Source: an uncultured Rubrobacteraceae bacterium (GTDB lineage: Bacteria; Actinomycetota; Rubrobacteria; Rubrobacterales; Rubrobacteraceae). Taken from it: a stretch of DNA of 57,600 bases. Positions 40,445 to 48,355 of the stretch are shown one piece after another; the first letter of the stretch is position 1; every line of letters begins with the position of its first letter. The DNA is taken from NCBI GenBank assembly GCA_902806095.1, contig CADCVF010000001.1, forward strand, positions 1-57,600, written 5' to 3'. Position numbers and translations under genes: made by a program. Below the pieces are notes generated by a model. That model was not told the DNA's origin and did not search any database. It saw only the letters and a program-made list of their open reading frames with translations.

Positions 40445-41688
40445 CGCACCGCCTCGACCCCCCTGGCGCCCGAGAGTCCTGCCACCCCCGCCGGGTGGCC
40501 AACGACGCGGACCGTGGCCCCGGCCGCTTCCAGTCTGCCCACTCTCTCGAAGAACTCCGCCTCCCTGCCCTGTGAGGCGTCCCCCGGCACGCGGGGCGTC
40601 CTGTAAGTGTGGGTCGCGAGCGCGACCACGATCACCGAGAGACCAAGCTCCTTGAGCTTGCGGACGCAACGGGGCAACTCTTCGTCGCGGGTACGCGAGA
40701 CGAGGACGACACCCTCCCCGAGCCCTCCCCGCTCCCCGAGCACAGTCTCCCCAAGGCGACGGATCCCGTCGGCGCGAGCCGTCGCGAGGAGCCTCATCGC
40801 CTCCCAGTAGGAATCCTCGTCGGATCCAAAACCCGTGTCGGTGTTGCTACTGCCCGTGGCGAGCAGCCTGAAAGGCAGGCTCTCCCTGGCAAGGTGAGTG
40901 AGCACCGACGCCGCCGCCGAGAGGGCGTCCTCGACTTCGTCTTCCTGAGTCCTCATCCCCTCCTTGCGCAGGTCCAGGGCCACAGTATGACGCCTCGGAG
41001 CCTGGAGGGAGAACTCCTTGACGAAAAGTTCTCCCGTGCGCGCCAGGCTCTTCCAGTGGATGTGACGCCTGTCATCGCCCCTGCGGTACTCCCTGAGGTT
41101 CGCGAACTCCTCCCCCCGCCGCCCACGAGACCCTGTGGTGCCGGCCTCCACGTTCCCGCCCCGCAAGGGGAAGCCCCTGAGCTCGTGGACCCGCGGGTAG
41201 ACGACCACCTCCATTGTCTCCCAGACCTTCCTGGCGAACCGGAGCAGCCCGAAGGGATCTGCCACCCTGACCTCCGCCGGGCCAAGCGTGTAGACGCCCC
41301 TGCGCGCGAAGGTGAGGGGAACCTCGCTCCTGCTCTTCTCCCTCGTCGCCGAAAAATCGAAGCTACGCGGACCCGGAAGACGGTCAACTACACTCGCCTT
41401 CGTCGCGCCGAACCGCGAGCGCTCGAGCAGGAGGCGCAACGTCGCTGGGCTGCCGGCCGTGATGCGGCTGCCGGGGGGCAGGGCGCGCGAGTATCGGAGG
41501 CCTCTGGAGGCCATTACCCCGAGAGCCAGGGAAGCGAGAGGCAGGAGCAGCAGCGCGTAGGCAAGCTGGTGGAACTGGGTCGTGCCGATCAGACGCGCAA
41601 CGACCAGCGTTATGACCCCGGCAGAGAGCGCCTGCCAGCCGCGGGCCGTCGGCCTGACGGAGAGCCGCGAGGCGCCCCTCCCAGACAA
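40441..41688 (-). CDS. DUF58 protein
   Basis: A 415-residue DUF58 protein. Two amino helices (LSAGVITLVVARLIGT and LAYALLLLPLASLALGV) anchor it. FANLREYRRGDDRRHIHWKS, the defining DUF58 motif, lies near residue 195, followed by a von Willebrand A-like fold (RRHTVALDLRKEG). It works with MoxR ATPases in metal insertion or assembly of envelope complexes; the precise target is unknown. The TTG start at 41688 lies seven bases downstream of the MoxR stop with AAGGG before it. Its stop overlaps the transglutaminase start. Confidence 0.88.
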   Translation of the reverse strand: MSGRGASRLSVRPTARGWQALSAGVITLVVARLIGTTQFHQLAYALLLLPLASLALGVMASRGLRYSRALPPGSRITAGSPATLRLLLERSRFGATKASVVDRLPGPRSFDFSATREKSRSEVPLTFARRGVYTLGPAEVRVADPFGLLRFARKVWETMEVVVYPRVHELRGFPLRGGNVEAGTTGSRGRRGEEFANLREYRRGDDRRHIHWKSLARTGELFVKEFSLQAPRRHTVALDLRKEGMRTQEDEVEDALSAAASVLTHLARESLPFRLLATGSSNTDTGFGSDEDSYWEAMRLLATARADGIRRLGETVLGERGGLGEGVVLVSRTRDEELPRCVRKLKELGLSVIVVALATHTYRTPRVPGDASQGREAEFFERVGRLEAAGATVRVVGHPAGVAGLSGARGVEAVR

Positions 41689-41694
41689 GCGCCC

Positions 41695-42648
41695 TTACAC
41701 CGCCTCGGTGACTGGCACGGAGCGCAGGATATCCCGCACGATCCCGCTGGTGGTTTCGTCGGGCCCGAAGCCATCTTCGGAGCCGGTGGCCGAGGGTATG
41801 ATCCTGTGCGAGAGCACGCTGGAGGCCATCGCCTTGACGTCGTCGGGCGCGCAGTACGAGCGTCCGTTCGCCGCAGCCCGCGCCCTCGAAGCGGCCAGTA
41901 GCATCCGGCTTGCGCGGGGGGAAGCGCCGAGATAGACGTCCTCGTGCACCCGGGTCGCCGAAGTCACGGAGACGACGTACCTGAGGACGGCCTCGCTCGT
42001 GTAGATCTCCTCGACCACGCGGCGCATCTGTAGGAACTCCTCGACCGCGACCACGGGAGCGAGGTCGGCGACAGGATCCTGGGAGAGCTTGAGCATCTCG
42101 GTCTCTGCGTCCTCATCGGGGTAGCCGACCCGCATCTTGATAATGAACCGGTCGAGCTCGGCGTGCGGCAGGGGGTAGGTGCCTTCGTGCTCGACGGGGT
42201 TCTGGGTGGCGACCACGCAGAACGGCTGCGAGAGGTGGCGCGTTACACCGTCTACCGTCACCGAGCCCTCCTCCATCGCCTCGAGCAGCGCGCTCTGAGT
42301 CTTGGGGCTGGCGCGGTTGATCTCATCCGCAAGCACCACGTTGGCGAAGACGGGCCCGGCCCAGAACTCGAAGTCCCCCTCGCCCTGGTTGTAGACGTTG
42401 AGGCCAGTCACGTCGGCCGGCAAAAGGTCGGGTGTGAACTGTATCCTGCGAAACTCGGCCCTTAGCGAACGGGCCAGCGACTTGGCCAGAAGCGTCTTGC
42501 CAACACCGGGTACATCCTCTATCAGGACGTGCCCGCCCGCGAGCATGGCCACCACGGCCAGGAAGACACCCTCGCGCTTGCCAGAAACAGCCCGCTCGAC
42601 GTTCCCGACAATGCGTTCTACCCTCTCCGCAAAATCGTTGTGGTCCAA
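41695..42648 (-). CDS. MoxR-family AAA+ ATPase
   Basis: A 317-residue MoxR ATPase. Walker A is HVLIEDVPGVGKTLLAKSLA near residues 35-54, Walker B is FANVVLADEINRASPKTQSA near 103-122, sensor 1 is FCVVATQNPVEHEGTYPLP, and the arginine finger region is AELDRFIIKMRVGYP. MoxR proteins act as chaperones that partner with VWA-domain proteins such as the DUF58 protein encoded next. It is the first gene of the three-gene cluster. Upstream lies a long region with family B repeats. Confidence 0.92.
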   Translation of the reverse strand: MDHNDFAERVERIVGNVERAVSGKREGVFLAVVAMLAGGHVLIEDVPGVGKTLLAKSLARSLRAEFRRIQFTPDLLPADVTGLNVYNQGEGDFEFWAGPVFANVVLADEINRASPKTQSALLEAMEEGSVTVDGVTRHLSQPFCVVATQNPVEHEGTYPLPHAELDRFIIKMRVGYPDEDAETEMLKLSQDPVADLAPVVAVEEFLQMRRVVEEIYTSEAVLRYVVSVTSATRVHEDVYLGASPRASRMLLAASRARAAANGRSYCAPDDVKAMASSVLSHRIIPSATGSEDGFGPDETTSGIVRDILRSVPVTEAV

Positions 42649-42700
42649 AGAAGTCCTGTCTATGTACTCGGATAACAGAGGGAATTATAGCTCATAGTAA

Positions 42701-42778
42701 TCAGCACGCCGCTTCGCGGCTTGTCAGCACGCTCAGGCCTTCGGCCTTCGCTTGTCAGCATTTCAGCTTGTCAGCCAG
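42701..42778. repeat. Family B repeat, locus 5 (two modules)
   Basis: Module one is TCAGCACG, then CCGC-TTC-GCGG, then CTTGTCAGC. Module two is TCAGCACGCTC, then AGGCC-TTC-GGCCT, then TCGCTTGTCAGC. The two share flanks and loop TTC but have unrelated stems. This is the clearest example of the family rule. Confidence 0.75.
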
Positions 42779-42883
42779 TCCTGGCCAACTGCAGCTGTAC
42801 ATGAGCAACGCTTCCACAGAACGGCTCGTCTGGTGCTGCGGGTGGCGAACCGTCGAGGTCTTGCTGAAAGCCGTCGAAGGCGG

Positions 42884-42926
42884 CGTGCTGAAGTGCTGAC
42901 AAGCCTGCGAAGCAGGCGTGCTGACT
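42884..42926. repeat. Family B repeat, locus 6
   Basis: In the opposite orientation: GTGCTGAAGTGCTGACAA, then GCCTGC-GAA-GCAGGC (42903-42917), then GTGCTGAC. It ends at the stop codon of the HNH gene. The loop GAA is the reverse complement of the TTC loop at locus 5. Confidence 0.7.
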
Positions 42927-42928
42927 GT

Positions 42929-43468
42929 CTAGGAGGCCGTCAGGCCTCCGTAGAACTGGTCTACGTAGCGGCGCTGGACCTCATTGAGCTCGCGCGAGTA
43001 CCACACCATAACTACGTAGCGCGGCTCTTTTGGTGTGCTCTTGGGGTACATGCCGCATTCCATCGGCAGGCGGTTGCCTTTCCTCGCGTTGCACTTGGTG
43101 CACGCGGTCACGACGTTGTCCCAGGTGTTCGCGCCGCCGCGCGAGATCGGCTTGACGTGGTCGCGGGTCAGACGGTCGCGGCGTCCGAGGTCGTTTCGGT
43201 GCTTCGAGCAGTACTGGCAACGGTAGTTATCGCGGGCGAAGAGGATCGCGTTCGTCACGTGCTTGCGCAGGCGGCGGGGTATCTCGACGTACTTGACGAG
43301 CCGGATCACGAGCGGGTAGGGGTACTCGGCCCGCTCCGACCGGAAGCGGCGATCCAGGTTCGCCTCGACGATCTCGGCCTTTTCGGAGACGACGAGGACG
43401 ATAGCCCTCTTGACCGTCACCAGGGCCACGGGCTCATAGCTCGCGTTGAGCGTCAAGCATCGTGCCAC
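42929..43468 (-). CDS. HNH endonuclease
   Basis: A 179-residue HNH nuclease. The HNH core is at about 95-150: CQYCSKHRNDLG (first CxxC), RLTRDHVKPISRGGANTWDN (the DH and N of the motif) and VVTACTKCNARKGNRLPMEC (second CxxC). The amino third, MARCLTLNASYEPVALVTVK, is typical of the actinobacterial and cyanobacterial HNH5-type group. It is a stand-alone gene, not near restriction or phage genes, and its function is unknown; a DNA-processing role is inferred from the fold. The start MARCLTLNASYEP is conserved in the group. Confidence 0.88.
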   Translation of the reverse strand: MARCLTLNASYEPVALVTVKRAIVLVVSEKAEIVEANLDRRFRSERAEYPYPLVIRLVKYVEIPRRLRKHVTNAILFARDNYRCQYCSKHRNDLGRRDRLTRDHVKPISRGGANTWDNVVTACTKCNARKGNRLPMECGMYPKSTPKEPRYVVMVWYSRELNEVQRRYVDQFYGGLTAS

Positions 43469-43490
43469 GCCGAGATCTTAACATAAGTGT

Positions 43491-43512
43491 AAGCATTTCA
43501 GCTTGTCAGCTA
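43491..43512. repeat. Family B fragment, locus 7
   Basis: AAGCATTTCAGCTTGTCAGC without a hairpin core. It lies between the HNH promoter region and the end of the DUF1611 gene. Confidence 0.5.
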
Positions 43513-43538
43513 GGGGGTCGATGCCTCTGTGAATTGCT

Positions 43539-44588
43539 TTAGAGGCCTATGGCCTTGCTTTTGGACGCTTCGAGTACGGCTTCGAGGATGGGTGCGGCCG
43601 AACCTCTAAAGGGATCGGCGGTGGGAAGACCTGTCTCGTCGGCTACGGCGGAGATGAGTTCCTGGGATTCCTTTTCGTCCAACCGTGCGGTGTTGAGGCT
43701 AACGGCGACGACTGGCGCTGGTTTGATGAGGGATGCGACCTCCTCGTAGAGGCGGGCCACGCTGGCCGGGGAAGGGCGGGGGACGCCCCTGAAGACCTCT
43801 TCTTGCGGGTCGGCGGAGCAAAGGATCAGGCAGTCGGGGCAGGAGCCGTGCATGAGGCCAAGCGTCACCCCCGAGTACGCCGGATGTCCCAGGGAGCCCT
43901 GGCCCTCGACGAGGATGAGGTCGGGCGAGGTCTTTGCCGCTTCGAGCACCAGTTGCTCTGAGGCGCCCGCGATGAAGTCCGAGACAACGGCGTCGACGCA
44001 GATGCCCCAGCCCGCGATGATTACGCCTGTCTGTCCCGTAGGGACGAATTCGGCTGAGAGGCCCGCCTCCCTGGCGGAGCGTCCGATCTCCAGGGTCGCC
44101 GTCATCTTGCCGATGGCGCTGTCCGTCCCTACGGTGAGCGCGACCTTTGGCCCTACCTCGAAGCCCTCCCCCGAGAAGAGCGGGATGCCCTCTGGCGGCT
44201 CCCGCACGTCCCAGACGGCTTTAGCGGGAAACTCGGGTGCGAGCCGCTGGTGGAGGCCGCTGACGATCTCGAGCCCCGCTTCCGCCGCATCGCGCAGGGT
44301 CTCCATCCACTCCGCGGGGAGCCTCCCGCCTGCTGGGGCGAGTCCGACAAGTACTGAAGTCGGCGAGAACTCGAGGGCCTCTTCGAGCGTCCCGACTATC
44401 GGCGCGTCACGCCCGAGGCCGGGCAAGACGTCGGCCACACGCTGCCCTGCGAGCGTCGAGTCCATGATGACCACCACCTCGTCCTTACCGTAGCGGACGA
44501 GGCCGTGTGCCGTCTTGGCGGAGCGGTTCGCGAACCAGCCCTCGGCAAGGATAGCGTACCGTCGCTCCGGAGCCCCGGTATCGATCAT
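43539..44588 (-). CDS. DUF1611 protein, DgcN-like N-acetyltransferase candidate
   Basis: A 349-residue DUF1611 protein. The amino half is a Rossmann-like domain (VVVIMDSTLAGQRVADVLPG). The carboxyl half has a P-loop-like stretch, LTVGTDSAIGKMTATLEIGR, then GLSAEFVPTGQTGVIIAGWG and ILVEGQGSLGHPAYSG. DUF1611 includes DgcN, which N-acetylates D-glutamate in marine bacteria and archaea and works with the epimerase DgcA. The next upstream gene is an epimerase of that kind, overlapping by ATGA, so the same pathway is likely but not proven; other DUF1611 roles remain open. A degenerate palindrome lies inside the coding region at 44523-44536. Confidence 0.75.
   Translation of the reverse strand: MIDTGAPERRYAILAEGWFANRSAKTAHGLVRYGKDEVVVIMDSTLAGQRVADVLPGLGRDAPIVGTLEEALEFSPTSVLVGLAPAGGRLPAEWMETLRDAAEAGLEIVSGLHQRLAPEFPAKAVWDVREPPEGIPLFSGEGFEVGPKVALTVGTDSAIGKMTATLEIGRSAREAGLSAEFVPTGQTGVIIAGWGICVDAVVSDFIAGASEQLVLEAAKTSPDLILVEGQGSLGHPAYSGVTLGLMHGSCPDCLILCSADPQEEVFRGVPRPSPASVARLYEEVASLIKPAPVVAVSLNTARLDEKESQELISAVADETGLPTADPFRGSAAPILEAVLEASKSKAIGL
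44523..44536. repeat. Family C-like palindrome core inside DUF1611 gene
   Basis: GCGGTTCGCGAACC includes the 12-bp palindrome core of family C (29219-29242). Translated on the minus strand it gives part of GWFANRSAK. At this length chance is possible. Confidence 0.3.
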
Positions 44589-45580
44589 AGCGGGTCCACC
44601 CCGAGGCCAGGCTCCTCGGACAGAAGGATGCGGCCGTTCTCGTAGATGGGTCCCGAATAGGGATCGTCGGCGAGGAGCATCGCGCCGTCGAGGTCGACGA
44701 AGTCGACGAGGCCCGAGATCTGGGCCGCTGCCGCGATGCCGAGCGAGGTCTCGACCATGCAGCCGAGCATTACGAGCATCCCGTGGGCGCGGGCCGTGTG
44801 GATCATCTCCAGCGCGCGCCGGATCCCACCGCACTTGGCGAGCTTGACGTTGACCCCGCTGACACTTCCTGCGAGACTAGGAACGTCCCCGGCCGTGATG
44901 GCACTCTCGTCTGAGATCAGCGGTACCGGAGAAGCCGCCTCCGTCACTTTCTGGAAGGACTCGAAACCGGCGGAGGCGGGGATGGGTTGTTCGATCATGC
45001 CGACACCTATCTCCTTCAGCTCCGCCACGACCTCCACGGCCTCCTCGGGGGAGAAGGCCTCATTAGCGTCCACCCAGAGATCCGCCTCCGATGACTCCCT
45101 CACGGCCCGGAGTGTCTCGATTTCGTCCCACCCTCCGACCTTTACCTTCAGGATCGGATGCGCCCGCAGCCTCTTCGCGTAGGCGACGGTCGTCTCCCTG
45201 TCGCCTATGCCCAGGGTGAAGGCCGAGACGGATTCCGGCCTGGCGAGCCCGAGCAAACGATAGACAGGCACGCCGAGCCTCCTTGCCACGAGGTCGTGCA
45301 TGGCGTTGTCGAGAGCCGTTAGCGCAGAAGGGGGCATCGCGCCGTTGCGCGCGAGGGCGCCCTCGATGTCCCAGGGGTCCATGACCTCGACGCCCTCTAG
45401 AGCTGTTGCCACCCCTTCCGCGTCCTGGCCGTAGTGGCTGGTGGGGGCTGCCTCGCCCCTTCCCGTGAAGCCCTCTTCAGAGATCTCCAAGATTACCCGT
45501 TCGAAGGTGTCTGCCGAGCTGCGGGCGATCGCGAAGGTACGCTCGGTGTGCACCCTCACGGTCTTTACGCTCGTCTCCAC
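44585..45580 (-). CDS. Dipeptide epimerase / DgcA-like racemase, enolase superfamily
   Basis: A 331-residue muconate-lactonizing-type enolase-superfamily enzyme. The catalytic KxK is HPILKVKVGG near 150-160. Metal ligands follow in order: DLWVDANEA, MIEQPIPAS and LISDESAIT. The second base lysine is in GVNVKLAKCGGIRRALEMI, and LVMLGCMVETSLGIAAAA is the dipeptide-epimerase signature. It could epimerise L-Ala-D/L-Glu from cell-wall turnover or, as DgcA, N-acetyl-D-glutamate; the overlapping DUF1611 gene favours the latter. GTG 45580 is chosen for GAGGAGGG seven bases upstream. Confidence 0.85.
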   Translation of the reverse strand: METSVKTVRVHTERTFAIARSSADTFERVILEISEEGFTGRGEAAPTSHYGQDAEGVATALEGVEVMDPWDIEGALARNGAMPPSALTALDNAMHDLVARRLGVPVYRLLGLARPESVSAFTLGIGDRETTVAYAKRLRAHPILKVKVGGWDEIETLRAVRESSEADLWVDANEAFSPEEAVEVVAELKEIGVGMIEQPIPASAGFESFQKVTEAASPVPLISDESAITAGDVPSLAGSVSGVNVKLAKCGGIRRALEMIHTARAHGMLVMLGCMVETSLGIAAAAQISGLVDFVDLDGAMLLADDPYSGPIYENGRILLSEEPGLGVDPL

Positions 45581-45737
45581 GTCAGCACCCTCCTCCACAC
45601 TAGCCCGGATAGCATTGTAGCGGCGGCGGGCGCGTCCTTCCTCCTCGATCCCGGTCTCGTGTTGTTTGTGGCAGTCCAGGCGGTTTAGAGAGTAGTATGA
45701 GTGTCAGGATAACCGGAAAAGGGAAACGGGGGTACGA

Positions 45738-45977
45738 ATGGCTGTAGACCTGTCGTTGTTCAACAACTCGGTGAGCACGCTGCTCGACCATCTCACCCGC
45801 CACTACGGCGAGGACGCGAAGCTCGAGACGTACGTAATCTGCGCGAGGGTGAGGAGCGCGACGATACCGGGAGGAAGCGGGATCAACTGGATAGTAAATC
45901 CTGGCGGCGAGGAACTCGCCGGCGGGTTACTGCGTGAGGTACTGAAGGCCGTGGAGGGTAATGGAGACCTGTCGTGA
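45738..45977 (+). CDS. Hypothetical protein
   Basis: A 79-residue protein, unrecognised: MAVDLSLFNNSVSTLLDHLT, then RHYGEDAKLETYVICARVRS and PGGSGINWIVNPGGEELAGG. It appears to be a small soluble alpha/beta protein. It is divergent from the epimerase gene, and 114 bases separate it from the sigma-factor ATG. Coding bias and a sensible reading frame support it; the ribosome site (GGGGG) is weak. Confidence 0.55.
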   Translation: MAVDLSLFNNSVSTLLDHLTRHYGEDAKLETYVICARVRSATIPGGSGINWIVNPGGEELAGGLLREVLKAVEGNGDLS

Positions 45978-46091
45978 ACGTCTCTTGATGATGACCGTTG
46001 CCAGAGGCCAGCAAGACCCTTGCGAGACTCCGCTCCGGCATCCTGGCTGTCTTCGCTGCGCATGGAGACCTCCGAGAGAGGAAAACTCCTG

Positions 46092-46676
46092 ATGAGCACC
46101 GAAGAGCGGGCACTGATCGCACGCGCCTCCCGCGGCGACGTCGAGGCGTTCTCGAAGCTGGTCCACGCCCATTCGGCCCTCGTGCGCGGGGTGACGCTTC
46201 GCATGCTGGGAGGCCAGGAGGCCCAGGACGCGAGCCAGGAGGTCTGGGTCAAGGTCTGGGCGAACATGAAGAGCTTCAGGGGAGACAGCGCTTTTTCTAC
46301 CTGGCTTTACAGGGTCACGGTCAATACCTGTCTTAGCGTCAGACGCAAAGAGTCGCGCCGCAGCACGCGCGAGGTCGACGAGGAGATGGCGCATCTCTCT
46401 GAGTCTTCGGGCGGCGACGGTGATCCCGAGGAGGCCGCGCTCGACGCGGAACGCCGCAGGGAGATCCAGGTTGCCCTCGGCAACGTCAGGGCCGAGCATC
46501 GCGCAGCCATGGTAATGCGTCACATGGAGGGCCTCTCCTGCGCCGAGGTCTCCGAGGCGCTCGGCGTCCCCGACGGCACGGTCAAGGGATGGGCCAGCAG
46601 GGGAAGGGCCGCCATGCTGGCCGCGCTGACCCAGGGCTCCGCGGAGCCAATTATCCGCCCCACCAAACAGACCTGA
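46092..46676 (+). CDS. ECF-type sigma factor
   Basis: A 194-residue sigma factor with regions 2 and 4 only. Region 2 runs from SRGDVEAFSKLVHAHSALV through AQDASQEVWVKVWANMKSFR and STWLYRVTVNTCLSVRRKES. Region 4 is EHRAAMVMRHMEGLSCAEVS, EALGVPDGTVKGWASRGRAA. It directs RNA polymerase to alternative promoters, probably in stress. No anti-sigma gene adjoins it, which is unusual; a two-component pair follows after a terminator. ATG 46092 is taken; ATG 46062 is an in-frame alternative. Confidence 0.88.
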   Translation: MSTEERALIARASRGDVEAFSKLVHAHSALVRGVTLRMLGGQEAQDASQEVWVKVWANMKSFRGDSAFSTWLYRVTVNTCLSVRRKESRRSTREVDEEMAHLSESSGGDGDPEEAALDAERRREIQVALGNVRAEHRAAMVMRHMEGLSCAEVSEALGVPDGTVKGWASRGRAAMLAALTQGSAEPIIRPTKQT

Positions 46677-46707
46677 AGGCGGGCCCATCAGAGCGCCGCT
46701 GATGACG

Positions 46708-46726
46708 CCGGAGCCCCCGGCTCCGG
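46708..46726 (+). terminator. Hairpin terminator after sigma-factor gene
   Basis: CCGGAGCC-CCC-GGCTCCGG is an eight-pair stem with a three-base loop, 31 bases after the sigma-factor stop. It isolates the sigma gene from the two-component promoter that follows. Confidence 0.65.
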
Positions 46727-46734
46727 GCACCTCT

Positions 46735-46783
46735 GTTAAAACGGGGTTAAAAGAATGAACCCCGTAAGAGCAGCATCTATACT
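46735..46783 (+). promoter_or_regulatory. Pho-box-like promoter of two-component operon
   Basis: GTTAAAA at 46735-46741 is repeated at 46746-46752, a direct repeat with the 11-base period bound by PhoB/OmpR-type regulators. A -10 box TATACT lies at 46778-46783; the second repeat ends just before where the -35 box would be (46755-46760, poor match). GGGGTT and AACCCC (46743-46763) also form an inverted repeat. Activation by the encoded regulator itself is likely. Confidence 0.5.
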
Positions 46784-46822
46784 GGCTGTAGCCCAGGGCC
46801 GGATCCGACAGGAGTGGATGCT

Positions 46823-47551
46823 TTGATAACCAGTACGGCGGAGATCCTGATAATCGAGGACGACGAGGTGATCATGGGCACCCTTGCCTACAATCTCTCG
46901 CGCAATGGCTTCGGGGTGAGCCAGGCGACAAGCGGCGCAGACGCCTTGAGGATGGCGAGGAAGTTGAGGCCAGACCTGATCCTACTCGACATCATGCTCC
47001 CTGGTGAGTCCGGGATAGAAGTGTGCGAGAGGATTCGCGAGCGCGACCAGAGCGTGATGATCGTGATGATCACGGCCAAGGACGCCGAGGAGGACAAGGT
47101 TCGCGGGTTCGAGGCCGGCGCCGACGACTACGTGACGAAACCTTTCGGCATGAAGGAGCTGGTCGCCCGCATAAACGCGAACCTGAAACGCAGTGAGACG
47201 GGCGGCCGGGGCAAGATCATCGAGGCCGGGGACCTGCAACTCGACACGAAAAACTTCACGGCCCGTGCCGGGGGAGAGTCGCTGGAGTTGCGCCTGAAGG
47301 AGTTCGAGCTACTCGCCGCCCTCGCCTCCACCCCCGGCGAGCTGAGGAGCCGCGAAGAGCTCGCCAAGGAGGTCTGGGGGCATGCCGGCGTCGGTTCCTC
47401 TCGCACGATAGACGTGCACATACGCAGGATACGGGCCGCCCTGGAGGAGAAGTCCTCCTACGACTACGTCCACACAGCTCGGGGCCTGGGTTACCGTTTC
47501 GAGCCGAGGCCAAGGCGCCAGGCCGAATCTCTGTCAGAACGCCGGGAGTAG
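46823..47551 (+). CDS. OmpR/PhoB-type response regulator
   Basis: A 242-residue regulator. The receiver has the acidic pair in ILIIEDDEVIMG, the phosphorylated aspartate in PDLILLDIMLPGESGIEV, threonine in VMIVMITAKDAE and lysine in DDYVTKPFGMKEL. The winged-helix output domain begins near residue 135 (LELRLKEFELLAALASTPGE) and ends SRTIDVHIRRIRAALE, VHTARGLGYRFEP. A TTG start at 46823 is chosen because AGGAG lies eight bases upstream; GTG 46814 overlaps that ribosome site. The kinase gene begins directly after the stop. Confidence 0.9.
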   Translation: MITSTAEILIIEDDEVIMGTLAYNLSRNGFGVSQATSGADALRMARKLRPDLILLDIMLPGESGIEVCERIRERDQSVMIVMITAKDAEEDKVRGFEAGADDYVTKPFGMKELVARINANLKRSETGGRGKIIEAGDLQLDTKNFTARAGGESLELRLKEFELLAALASTPGELRSREELAKEVWGHAGVGSSRTIDVHIRRIRAALEEKSSYDYVHTARGLGYRFEPRPRRQAESLSERRE

Positions 47552-48304
47552 ATGGTGGCGCTGGAGAGGCACAACGGTACCCCTCACGTCAGCCCCGATG
47601 AACTCCAGAGGGTCAACAAGATCCGGCGCGACTTCGTCGCCAACGTCTCCCACGAGCTCAAAACACCCGCGACGAGCCTGAAGCTACTGGCCGAGAGCCT
47701 GGAGGAGACCCTCGACGAGGACCCCGTCCAGGCGCGCCTCTTCGCCGCGCAACTCAAGAAGGAGACCGAACGTCTCGCCCACCTCATAACGGACCTCCTC
47801 GACTTGACACGCCTAGAGAGCCAGGAGACCATCGACTATCCCACCATCGTCGACGTGCGCAGCGTCCTGATGACCGTGCTCGCCCGTATGAGACGCGTCG
47901 CCCGTAAGAAAGACATCACCCTCCAGTGGAAACGATTCGGCAAGGCGGCCGAGTACACTGTCTACGGCGACGAGACTCAACTGACCTCTATGTTCACAAA
48001 TCTTGTAGATAATGCCGTTAAGTACACGCCCCCAGGGGGCAGGGTCGAGGTGGTCGGCGGCTCAGAAGACTCAGAGATAACGACTCGTATCTCCGACACC
48101 GGCATCGGCATCCCCGAGGGGAAGATCCCTCGCATCTTCGAGCGTTTCTACAGGGTGGACAAGGCCCGCTCCAAGGCTACCGGCGGAACGGGGCTAGGCC
48201 TCTCGATCGTGAGGCACATAGCCCAGAACCACGGCGGCCGGGTCACCGTCGAGAGTACGCTGGGTGAAGGGTCCACCTTCACCGTGTACCTGCCGCGCGC
48301 GTAG
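47552..48304 (+). CDS. Soluble sensor histidine kinase without sensor domain
   Basis: A 250-residue histidine kinase that consists only of the two catalytic parts. The phosphorylated histidine is in RRDFVANVSHELKTPATSLK near residue 36. The ATPase has N-box MFTNLVDNAVKYTPPGGRV, G1 ISDTGIGIPEGKIPRIFERF and G2 TGGTGLGLSIVRHIAQNHGG. PhoR-type kinases normally carry membrane helices and a PAS domain before this core; none are present, and only about 25 residues precede the histidine region. The signal must come from another protein. The ATG is adjacent to the regulator's stop. Confidence 0.9.
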   Translation: MVALERHNGTPHVSPDELQRVNKIRRDFVANVSHELKTPATSLKLLAESLEETLDEDPVQARLFAAQLKKETERLAHLITDLLDLTRLESQETIDYPTIVDVRSVLMTVLARMRRVARKKDITLQWKRFGKAAEYTVYGDETQLTSMFTNLVDNAVKYTPPGGRVEVVGGSEDSEITTRISDTGIGIPEGKIPRIFERFYRVDKARSKATGGTGLGLSIVRHIAQNHGGRVTVESTLGEGSTFTVYLPRA

Positions 48305-48336
48305 AGTAATTCGCCTTGCCACCCACGGCTACGGGC

Positions 48337-48353
48337 ATCAGGTTTCAGTGCCG
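48337..48353. repeat. Family A fragment
   Basis: GGCATCAGGTTTCAG matches family A arms elsewhere. It lies between the converging kinase and thiL genes. Confidence 0.4.
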
Positions 48354-48355
48354 GC

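Noticed and set aside
40609-41901. 430-codon plus-strand frame opposite the DUF58 and MoxR genes
   Set aside because: No domain, no ribosome site, and both minus-strand genes are well-conserved families.
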